From Bromus sterilis (taxonomy: Eukaryota; Streptophyta; Magnoliopsida; Poales; Poaceae), in assembly GCA_950022295.1 (NCBI GenBank), contig OX465599.1:284229501-284293500 (forward strand): DNA of 64,000 nucleotides, in the 5' to 3' direction. Positions 21,946 through 32,880 of the stretch are shown one piece after another; the first letter of the stretch is position 1; the number at the start of each line of letters is the position of its first letter. A program made the translations under genes and the position numbers. The notes under the pieces are model-generated. The model had not been told where the DNA came from. It did no database searches and worked only from the letters and a program-made list of their open reading frames with translations.

Positions 21946-24900
21946 TGTCAGAACCCTCCCCATGCTCATGGATTTTTCAAATATTCAAACAGGACCTTAG
22001 AATTAATCAAAAACCCCTATTTGATTTAAAATTCAAATGTTTTGAATTTTAAAAAGTGCCAAACTTTACAAGTGGCTAGCCTAATATATTATGAGGCCAT
22101 GTAAAAGTTTTAGCATTTAATAAAATGCCTAGCTATTTATTTAGCACAACAAAACAAAGACAGAAAAGAAATTAGAAAAGAAAAACAGAAAGGAGAGAGA
22201 AATGCTTACCTGTCGCCTAGGCGAAGGCAGCCCAGCTAGCCCACCCGGCCCAAAGGGGCAAGGGGGTCTTCTTCCCCTTCCCCCGCGCCTCCAAGCTGCT
22301 CGGTGGAATGTCCACCGAGACAGCCGAGCACGGCGTCGTCTCCCCAGTCGCCACCTGCCTCTCCCGAGCCTCCTAGTCGCGCCTGGAGACGCACCCGAGC
22401 GCCACGCATCCATTCCCCCCCTCTGGAGACGCCCGCACCCTCTCTCTCGCCAAGCTCGAAGACGACCCGAGCGCCGCCGTCGCCATGTCGTGAAGAACGC
22501 GTGGCCATCGTCACCCCCGAGATGCCCCATGCTGTCCTTCCTCCTTGTCGTCCCCGTCTTCATGACCGAGCAAGAAATCGTGGGCTGATTCGACCCCGAG
22601 CTGCCGGAATCGTCCTCGAGTTCTCGCCGGCCGCAGAGAAGACAGCCGTCAAATACGCCGCCACCAGAGCCTCCCCGAGCCTGCTGACCACGCCGTCGAG
22701 TTCGTGGTGAGCTTCTGCTCATTTCCCCTAACCTAGCGCCCCCCTCTCGTTCTCTGTCCACGGCCGCCATGAACACCGGAGCTTGCCGCCGCCACAGTTG
22801 AAGTCAAGGTCGCCGTCGTGCCCTTTTGGCTCAACTAGCATGCGCAACAACATCTCCTTGCTCCCAGCTTCCGTTTGTACCACGCCGCTGTCAAAATGAC
22901 GCTCTGGAGCGCGAACCCGACACAACCCTAGCCACGGCCGCCGCCAACCTCGACGTCGACGTTGCTCCGGTGACCCGCTGAAGCTCTGGCCAGGTCCATT
23001 CAACGCGGACGACGATGGTGAACACGCCGGTGCCCTCCCCTTGGCCTCCCGTTCCATAAAACGCCGTCCCGAGCAACTCCGGCGAGGCACAGTACTCGCC
23101 GGCGACGAGCAGCTCCATTAGAGCTTAACCCCAGCCCTTAATCCCCCTGGCCCCACCTGCCAGTAACCATGACATGTGGGCCAGCCCCCTGCTAATCCCC
23201 TGTTAAGTTTAAATAAAAATTAATCAGTGTAATTAAACAACAGAGTCACTTACATGTGGGTCCCAGTGGTCAGTGACCCCCTGACGTCAGCATGACCTCA
23301 TGCTGATGCAGTAAATGCTTTTCTAATTAAAACAATTCCAGAAATTGGCAGAAAATACTCTAAACTTTGGAAATTCATAGAAAATTCATCCTAATTCCAA
23401 ATATAGCAAATAATATGTCTAAAATTATCAGAAAAATTCAAGGATTCTGAATATGCAATTTGTTTTCATGTTTGAACAAGTTAACTTGGGTGAACAGAGA
23501 TAATAATGCATATGGAATTCATTTAAATTCAAATTGGAGATTGAATTTGCAATTCATTTGCAATATACTTCATTTAAATGGAATTGCCTCACACATCAGA
23601 AGCATGTACATCAAGTTTCAACCTTCAACCATGTGTTTGTGCATTGTACTTATGTTGCCCCCCTTGATTGTTGTTTGTCGATAGAAGTGGAACCGGAACA
23701 GGAGGCTGCCCCCTTCGTTGAAGACCCCGATACTGAACCTCGTCAGCAAGGCAAGCAAACCCCCATTGATCATGTCGATAAAATCCCATTTCCCTCTCAT
23801 GTCTCCTTATGCATTGTATAGGATGATTACCATGCTACGTTTCTACCGCATAGATGAACCCATTCCTTTGCATGACCTATCTTTTGTCACAATAGTAAGC
23901 AAACCACAATCCTACCGAATGTAGGAGTTGGTTGATATCATGTGACCCCTGCAACTGTTACTGCTTATTGCATGCTAAGAGTGGTACAATGTTGTTCCTG
24001 TTATGTGAGTCGGGATGGTAGCAATCATGTTGCTGATGGTGGAAATGTGTTGGTGAATCTACCCTAATACAAGGTGAACGATGAGAGGCTGTGTAGGAGT
24101 ACACAGTGGGTTGTCTCGTTGAACACCGCCTTAAGCCCGAGTTCTTGTGTGGTGATCCAAGTTGAAGAGTACTACCACATGTTGGGCAAACGGATCCCCG
24201 CTCAACCTACTAACTCACCCCTTCTCAGTTCAATGAGTCGCAGTAGTTCGTTGTTCTGGTAGGTTTGTGGCCTGGATGCAAGGTGAGAGAACGGCTCAAC
24301 CGAGACCGGCTTATGCACCACGCACACATCTTCTGGGACCACTTCAGTAAACCGGCCGGGTTACGAATGTGGAAACCATCCCAGATAGGCGTCTTCATTG
24401 AACCTGAGTTGGCTGTGAGGTAAAAGTTGTGGAGATTATCCTCGCCGACACCCGCTTGAAGGGTGAGAGATCCCGGAGGTAACTGATGGTTTCATGTGTG
24501 TAGCAGTACACCCCTGCAGGGTTAATAAACTATTCGAATAGCCGCGTCCGCGGTAAGGGACTACTTGGAAGGCTGTGCCTGATTATTAGACAACTTGAAC
24601 CGGATACTTCTAAAACTTGCCAAGATAAGCGTGAGTGCTATGGGGTGCTTTCTCGTGGGGAAGTCGAGGAAGGCACCATAGTGGTGTAATTGGTTGAAGA
24701 GATGTAGTGGACTCGTGTACGCTTCTTACCTCAAGTCTGGTACTCATAGTTCAGGACTAGCCAAGTCAAAGCTGGCACTTCTGCATTTGAACCCTACCTC
24801 CCTTTACCTTGATACATGTGCATGAGTAGTATAGATCCTACGTAAGTCTTGCTGAGTACGATTTTTTACTCACGTTTGCTTATTCTATGTTTTAGATGAA

Positions 24901-25675
24901 CCCACTGACCCCGAAGGTGGATTCTTCATCGAGCTCGACGACTGAAGACCAAGCTAGTGTAGTCCCAGTCAGACGAATGGTCCCTCGTGAAGGGCTTGTT
25001 TATAAATAAGGCTTCTCTAAGCCATTTGTTAAACTTGTCTGTACCCAGACATAATTTTCTTCCGCATGCTTGTTGTAATGTTGGATCATGGTCTCGTGAT
25101 CTCTGTGTCCACTCTGTAAGAGTTATCAATAAAATGTATAATTTGTAGAGAATTGCAATGATACCTGATGTTCATACAAGGCATGTGTGTTGATTGTATG
25201 TTTATAACACGCATGTCTATGTATGGGTTTTCGAGACCTTAGTTGTGATCTGGCTTGCGGTCCTTTATACACCAAGTGGCCCTTAGATGTGCGCAGCTTG
25301 GGGCATCGTGATGCGATTGTTCGTGACTCCGTCACGTGCACACTTTGATGTATGATCGAGCCCACCCTAGACCCCGACTAAGTGATCGGGCTGGAGTAAG
25401 TCTACGTAAGGGTTATAATACAATCGATAGTATGATTGCGGCGACTTGTCTATGAGTATGGGAGTTCACCACCCATATCATTTAGACTTGTGTGCGGACG
25501 ATGAGGACCCATTTCAGTTGATCATCCGGCCTGGATGGGATGCCCCTCACGTTCGATGCTTTCCGAGAACGTTCTGTGCTTGGCCTTGTCTGCTTAGACA
25601 AGTGGGTACAGTTTTCGGCTCTCCATATGATTGTGTTGTAGCGAGTCTTGCATACGCTAACCCCGGGTCCCGACA
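21946..25675 (+). repeat. chromovirus LTR1 (5' LTR)
   Basis: It starts TGTCAGAACC and ends GGGTCCCGACA. At 3730 bp it is shorter than LTR2 mainly because of a ~212-bp deletion right after its first 12 bases; GAACCC borders both sides of the missing stretch in LTR2. It has a GC-rich stretch (22230-23110) whose frames on both strands have no recognisable product, and an AT-rich middle. Confidence 0.88.
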
Positions 25676-25678
25676 GAC

Positions 25679-25691
25679 TTGGTATCAGAGC
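25679..25691 (+). other. chromovirus primer binding site (initiator tRNA-Met)
   Basis: TTGGTATCAGAGC three bases after the LTR1 end. An identical second PBS lies at 39369-39381 after LTR2. Confidence 0.88.
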
Positions 25692-26094
25692 AAGACTGAC
25701 TGTAGGATTATCAGCCTTGGCCGAAGTCGAGTCTAGATTGCTATAGTTATATAGTTACTCTAGGTATATAAGGGAACAACGTAAGGCTTCTTTTTTCTCC
25801 TTACCCCCTTCGTTCTTAGTTCTGAGTCACCCTTACCTCTTCTACGGGAAGATAGGACTAGGCTCATCTATGTCTTACTAGAACATCTCATTGTTTGCTT
25901 CCTTGTAGCCGTAGGAAAGTTGTGATCGGTTTGTTAGAGTTGTTGTGCTTCCTGATTTCTTACATCGTATGTAATTGTTGTTTCCATGTTGTAAGAAATT
26001 GTCTTTTCTTGCAATTACAGTCGTTATGCTGTCCGAGTCATTCCAAGTTTCTTCATAATCTGATGCATTTGCAAACTCCTTCTTTCTGTTTCAG

Positions 26095-26874
26095 ATGGCG
26101 GATCTTCCCCCTCGGCATATTGTTCGTTTGACTAGGTGCCTCGGTGTGCGTGGGCATCCAGCCATGCTCATCGAGATGATGTCCTTCATTGGCTATCGTT
26201 GGTATCCTGAGTACACCGTTGAGGAGCAGTTCCTTGACTTCAACCAGACTCAGTACCACTGCATCGTCCGGATCTACCCGCACCACATCGGAGTCACTCA
26301 GCCTATCCACTTTGGACATGGCATTGGAATGACTGAGAACATGGCTGTGCAGGATGCTGCATACTCATGTATGACTCTGCTGAGAGAGGAGCACGCTTTG
26401 CTTGGAGGCACATCTTTCCGCTATATCCCTGCTGCACTTCCAGGAGAAGAGGGGTATTACACCGGACTGTACACAGATCACTCTTTGGAGGATCCTTTGC
26501 TTCAGATCACTGCTTGACACGCTTGTGATAGAGATCGTGATGCACGTGCCCTTCGCTTTGAGCTTCACGCCACCCGTGTCCGTATGGATCGAGCACTTAC
26601 ACTCTTGGCTCCTTTTGTGAATGTTGGATCAGTGGAGTATGATGCTATCTACCCAGTCAGGACCCAGATGCCTTCTCGAGTTGCTTGGGCCAAGATTGGA
26701 GGCATTTTTCCTCCCCGTGGTCCTCTGCTTCCACCCTACGCTGGACCTAGGCCCCATCCTTGCCCAAATGGATATCAGGGTCCACAGGCCTCCGTGTTTT
26801 CCAATGGTCACCTTCAGCTACCGGGTTACGCGGGTAACTTTTACGAGGATTACTATGGAGATGGAGATGAGTGA
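26095..26874 (+). pseudogene. extra ORF upstream of gag in the chromovirus (259 codons, one internal stop)
   Basis: The frame starts at ATG 26095 (MADLPPRHIVRLTRCLG) and runs to the stop at 26872-26874, broken only by one TGA at 26515-26517; codons on both sides are in the same frame. The product is globular-looking, with a Pro-rich stretch (GGIFPPRGPLLPPYAGPRP) and an acidic C-terminus (YEDYYGDGDE). I recognise no domain, and it is not gag, which starts 335 bp further on. A truncated second copy at 39785-40113 keeps the frame for about 108 codons. The function is unknown. It lies between the PBS and gag on the same strand, so the genomic RNA would carry it. Confidence 0.65.
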
Positions 26875-27208
26875 GACCGCCTGTGGTCTTGCTTTAGTGA
26901 GGATGTAGTAGTATCTTAGTATATTGTACGCAAGGTGTTCTAAGTTCCAGAGGCTTAGATAAATAATGTATAGAAAGTCAGAGTGCCTCTGAAGGATGTA
27001 TCATCTTCATCACGTTTGTATTAGCTTGGAGCTTGTACTAAAATGATGTATGGTTTGTATGACAGCTTGTGAATATATGGCTTGTATGCTTTTATCACCA
27101 TGTGGTCAAGATGATTACTTCCTTTGCTCTGTGATTCTTCCATTACCTTCAATACCATGTTTTGGCTCTTCCAATCAACTTTGTTTGACTTTGGTTTTCA
27201 CCTTCAGG

Positions 27209-29084
27209 ATGTCTCAAGGAACCCGTGGCCAGCTTGGTCGTGCCCATGGTCGTGGGAATGATCCGTAGGAAGGCAACCTTCCACCCCCACCCACGATGGC
27301 TCAGGTTCTGATGGAGGTTGAGAGGAACCGCCGAGACTCTCACCAGTTGCTGGAAGTCATTGCCCGCAACACCACTCAGCAGCGCAATGAGCTGGTGTCT
27401 TTGAATGACTTCATCCGGCTTCATCCCCCGGTTTTCAGCTACTCCACCGAGCCCCTTGACGCCGATGACTGGCTTCGCAGCATCGAGAGGAAGCTCCAGG
27501 CAGGCCATGTTGCGGATGGTGACAGGGTCAGCTATGCCACCTATCACCTCGAGGGTGCAGCTAGCTCTTGGTGGGAGAATTTCCTGAACATGCGTCCCGT
27601 TGGACCGCCCACCACTTGGGATGAGTTCTGCACTTCATTCCGTGAGCACCACATCCCAAAGGGTCTTATGGACCGCAAGTGTGAGGAGTTCTGCAACCTC
27701 ACCCAAGGTAGAAGGACTGTTGACGAGTTTAGTCGTGAGTTCAACCGACTGGCTCGTTATGCTACTGAAGAGGTCTCCACCGACGCTAAGAAGCAAGAGA
27801 GGTTCCGTCGTGGACTCAATTCTGGACTCCGTCGTGAGCTCAACCTGCATGACTTTGCCACCTTCCAGGTCCTTGTCAACAAGGCCATCAAGGCGGAGGA
27901 CATGAACACTCCCAATGACTTCCGCAAACACCCTAGAGACGATGGTTCATCCAGTTCAGGTTCTCAGAAGCGCAAGATCTGGATCCCCAACAGCATGTTT
28001 CGCCAGAACAACCCATCGAGGTCATCCTATGTGGCGCCTCGTCCACCAGCTTCATTCCACCCCGCTCCACCGAACAACCCAGCTCCCCGCACTGTCTTTG
28101 GAGCCTTCTACAAGTGTGGTCAGGCAGGCCACTACTCCCGCGAGTGTCCCCAGAACCAGATCCAGAATCAGAATGCTCCACCCCGTGCCGGAGGTAACAA
28201 CAATGGTCGTGGCAAGCCACCCCCGAAGGTCTTCACCACCAAACCCGCTCCTCCCGCCGCTCGTGGACGTGTGAATCAGATTGTCGCTGAAGAGACTGAC
28301 GACACTTCTGACGTCATTCTTGGTACGCTCCCAGTCAATTATGTTCCTACTTCCGTTCTTTTCGACCCAGGAGCATCTCATTCATTCATGTCGGAAAGTT
28401 ATGCACTTCGTCATGAGTTATCCTTTGTTGAATTGTCCACCCCAATGATTATTCAAACTCCAGGGTCAAGATGGCAAACTAATAGAGTAAGCCATGGTAA
28501 TCAAATTGCAATTGAGGGTTTAGTATTCCTTGCTTCACTCATAGCCCTCAAGTCTTCAGACATCGATGTAATCCTTGGCATGGATTGGCTATCAAGAAAG
28601 AATGCCTACCTTGATTGCAAAGGCAAATCAGTGAAACTAACCCACCCTTCAGGCAAGACAGTCAACTACACCTCACTCAGAACGAGAACCCAGGTGCATT
28701 CTTTGAATGTACTTCCCCTTCCCGACCTTGAAGATATTCCGGTGGTTCGTGACTTCCCGGATGTCTTTCCTGAAGAGCTGCCGGGAATGCCACCCGACAG
28801 ATGTGTAGAGTTCATAGTGGATCTTATGCCCGGAACCGCACCAATTTCCAGACGCCCATACAAAATGGCCCCACGTGAGTTAGCTGAGCTTAAAATCCAA
28901 CTTGAAGCTTTGTTGGCAAAAGTCTTGATCCGCCCTAGCTCATCGCCATGGGGTTGCCCCGTTCTGTTCGTAACGAAGAAAGATGGAACAGAAAGGATGT
29001 GCGTAGACTATCGCCCGCTAAATCTAGCGACGATAAAGAACAAGTACCCATTGCCCAGGATCAATGATCTTTATGATCAACTTG
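27209..29084 (+). pseudogene. chromovirus gag, protease and start of reverse transcriptase
   Basis: The first ATG is at 27209, followed by an in-frame TAG at 27266-27268; the frame is then open to 29084. Counting from the next Met (27296): gag core ~50-200 (AASSWWENF, TWDEFCTSFREHHIP); zinc knuckle ~271-284 reading FYKCGQAGHYSREC, where the first Cys position is Phe; protease FDPGASHSF at ~356-364 with VILGMDWL later; then the RT N-terminus with VTKKDGTERMCVDYRPLN (~559-576) and NKYPLPRINDLYDQL. The frame is cut by the antisense solo LTR at 29085. In the living element this polyprotein forms the particle, cleaves itself and begins DNA synthesis. Confidence 0.88.
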
Positions 29085-32000
29085 TGCGGGACCCGGAATA
29101 TGCGTATGTAATTCCAGTCACGATGCAATCACATGGAGAGCCGAGAACCGTACCCACTTGTCTAAGCAGACAAGGCCAAGCACAGAACGTTCTCGGTAAG
29201 CATTGAACGTGAGGGGCATCCCATTCAGGCCGGATGATCAACTGAGATGGGTCCTCAACGTCCGCTCACAAGTCTAAATGCTTATGGGTGGTGAATCCCA
29301 TATTCATAGACAAGTCGCCTCAACCATGTTATCGATTGAATCCTAACTCTTACATAGACTTACTCCAGCCCGATCACTTAGTCGGGGTCTAGGGCGGGCT
29401 CGATCATACAACAAAGTGTGCACGTGACAGAGTCACGAGAAATCGCATCGCGATGCCCCAAGCTGCGCACATCTAAGGGCCACTTGGTGTATAAAAGACC
29501 GCCAGCCAGATCACAACTAAGGTCTCGAAAACCCATACTAAGACATGCATGTTATAGACATACACGCAGCACACATGCCTAGTATGAACAGCAGGTATCA
29601 TCACATAACTCTACAAAGTGTATCTTTATTAACTTACACATAGAGCATACAAAGATCACATGTCTGTGATCAACATTACATCATACAACGGAAGAAAATT
29701 AGGTCTGAGTACAGACAAGTTTAACAAATGGCTTAGAGAAGCCTTGTACAACAAACATGCCCTTCCACGAGGGACCAGACTGCTGTCTGGGACTATGCTA
29801 ACTTAGTCAACGTCGAGCTTCAGGTCGGTGACTCCATCGGGGTACGGGTTCTCATCTAAAACATAGAATAAGCAAACGTGAGTACAAAGTCGTACTCAGC
29901 AAGACTTACATCAGATCTATACTACTCATGCTCAAGTATCAAGGTAAAGGAGGTGGGGTTTCATCATGCAGAAGTGCCAGCTTTGACTTGGCTAATCCTG
30001 AACTACGAATACCAGACTTGAGGTAAGAAGCGTACACGAGTCCACTATCCAAGTCTCCAACCAATACACCACTATGGTTACTTCCTCGACTTCCCCACGA
30101 GGAAGCACACCATAGCACTCACGCTTATCTTGCGAGTTTTATAAGTATCCATTCAAGTTGTCTAATAATCAGGTACAGGTTCCAAGTAGTCCATAACCGC
30201 GGACGCGGCTATTCGAATAGTTTTGTTAACCTTGCAAGGGTGTAAGCTACACACACATGACCATCGGTTACCGCCAGGTCTCGCCACCGTTCAAGAGGTG
30301 ACAATGAGGATGTTCACCACGACACTTCGCTCACAACCGGTCTATTCCAGAAGTCGACTATCTGAGTTTGCCTCCGCTCGAGAGTCCAGCCGGATCAACG
30401 AAACGGACTCAAACAATGTAAGTGACCGAGACGCCACCTCTGGCAGATGGTTTTCCTTCCTCACAGGTGCACCCACATATCTATATGATGCAACCATTCC
30501 TTCATTATTTTTCTATGCATATGCCAAATGGAAAGCCCGAACTAATGTGACTCCTGGACGTCGACACGGATCAAGGTACTAGGCCGAGAGGGGTCAATGA
30601 GCCCAATGTGTGGTTGTACTCTTTGTCTTGGATTACCATACAAGAACTCGGTGCTTAAGGCGGTGTTCAACGAGACAACCCACTGTGTACTCCTACACAG
30701 CCTCTCATCATTCACCTTGTATTAGGGTGGATTCACCAACACAGATTCACTTTCATCAACACCATGTTCACTATCATCCCGACTCACATCAAAAGCAACC
30801 TCATGTAACACTAAGCATGCAATAAGCAGTAACAATTGCAGGGGCCACATGATATCAACCAACTCCTATGTCAGCTAGGATTGTGGTTTGCTTACTATTG
30901 TGACAAGATGATAGGTCATGCATCGGATATGGGTTCAACTATGCGGTAGAATCGATACAAGATGATCTCATAAACATGCATAAGCGAGACTGAGAGGGAA
31001 TTGGGATTTTATAGACACGATCAATGGGGTTTGCTTGCCTTGCTGACGATACACGGGGTTTAACGGTGGTCTTCTTCTTCGGGGGTGATCACCGTCTCGG
31101 AAAAGCTGGTACCGGAAACAATCATCAACAAGGGGGGACAACTTTGGAAGTAAAATGCACAAGCACATGATATTGTTGTGAAATGAAGTAAAGGGTACTG
31201 ATTTGTGGCAAATTCAATTTAATTGAAGTATATTGCATTTGGAATGCAAATTCAAACTCCAAATTCAAATTCAAATTAAGCCATATGCACATTTTCTACT
31301 GTTGCCCCATTTTAAAATGGTCAAACATAATTTTTTTTGCATATTCTTAATCCTTGCATTTTTCTGATAATTTTTCATATATTATATGTTTAATTTGGAG
31401 TTGATTTGAATTTTCTATGATTTTTCAAAGTTTAAATGAATTTCTGGAATTTCTGGATTATTTTAAAACTCTGGAAAAAGGTTTACTGCGTCATGCTGAC
31501 ATCAGCATGACGTGGGGGGGGGGGTCTGACTGCTGGGGCCCCCATGTCAGTGGGAGAGGGAATTAATCCCTCTCTGTTTTAGTTAGCGGAGGGGTTAGGG
31601 GGTTTGGGGCCCCACTGTCAGTGGCTGTGGGGGGGCCATTAGCAAGGTCATTAAGGCCTAATGGCCTCGCCACGCTGGTAGTGGCCGGCGGCTCAAAGCT
31701 GGCGACCACAGGTCACGGCGGAGTCCGCTTACAGGCCACGGGGACGGCCAAAATTGTGGCAAACGGCGCCTCGCGCTTGCGCTCGTCGAGCAGTGCACTC
31801 GGGCGACCACGGGAGGCCGGCGACAACTCCCGCGGCGGCGCGCGCACGACCGAGAGGAAGACGGCGAGTTAGGCCACCATTTCGAGCACGGGCAGAGGGG
31901 AAAAGGGCGCGAGCTCACCGTGATTCCAAAGGAGTCGACGGCGAGGGCTTGGAGGGCGTGGCGACGACAAATTTGCCGACGAGGTCCACGGCGGCCGGCG

Positions 32001-32880
32001 GCTTGTCGGTGAAGATGGCGACGTCCTCGGGTCCTATGGGCTCGATTCCGTGCTTGGGGAGACGAAGTCGAGCACGGGCCTTCGCCTGGACACGGCGGCT
32101 CGGGCTATCTCAGCCGGTGTCCACGCAGGCGTGGCGGCGCGCTCCGGCGTGGGCTTCGGTTGGCGAGCGGAACGGCGAAGGAAGAGGGGGAGGATGACCA
32201 GGAGCTAGGGGGAAGGTTGCGGAACGTCGAGGGGGTTCACCAGGCGTCTCCACGGCGGCAGATGGCGACGGAGGAGGCCAGCTAGTGGCCACGGCGATGC
32301 CGGCATGCCGGACACGCAGCTGTGTGCTCGTGCCCGGGGTAGACGACAACAGAGGAGGCGGCTGGGCTGGGCCAGGCCGAGGTAAGTGGGCCTGTGGCCT
32401 GTGGGGTGGGCTGGGTTTTTTTCTTTTTCCTTTTCTTCTGTTATTTCTTTCTGTTTTCTTTTTCTGTTATTTGTTTTGCCCCAAATAAAAATAGCAGAGC
32501 ATTTTTTAAAATCCCCAAAACTTTTATGTGGGCTTAGGGTTCAAGCCACTAGCCACTCATAAGTTTTGGTGACTTTTGAAATTCAAACAATTTGAATTTA
32601 AATTCAAATTGGAGTTTAATTTAATTTCCAAGCCCTGTTTGGAATTTTTGGCAAATCTTGGTGCATGCAGTGGGACCCACTTCACTTTATATGTGATCAT
32701 GCATATTTATTAGACTTTTCAAAAATACCAGAGGAATTTTTGGAAGAAAATTTTGTCTGGCCATTTGATTTAATTTCTCAGGGCTTTTCTTTTCCCCGTT
32801 TTTGAATTTTATTTTGAAATTTTTGCATGATGAAAAGGGCACAAGCAACCCTAGCACTTACCCTAGTTGGGGTTCTGACA
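29085..32880 (-). mobile_element. solo LTR of the chromovirus family, antisense, nested in the RT
   Basis: The insert of 3796 bp reads, on the minus strand, from TGTCAGAACC (32880) to GGGTCCCGCA (29085), the termini of the host element LTR. It is flanked by ACTTG at 29080-29084 and 32881-32885. There is no PBS, PPT or internal sequence, so it arose by recombination between two LTRs. It contains the same landmark CGCGGCTATTCGAATAG (near 30203-30219) as the other LTRs, inverted. Its GC-rich part (31600-32350) is well diverged from LTR1. Confidence 0.85.

Noticed and set aside
22141..23118. Several frames over 100 codons in the chromovirus LTR, repeated at 35.9-36.8 kb and 40.1-40.5 kb
   Set aside because: They lie in the GC-rich part of the LTR, occur in opposite strands at once and are not preserved in frame between LTR copies.
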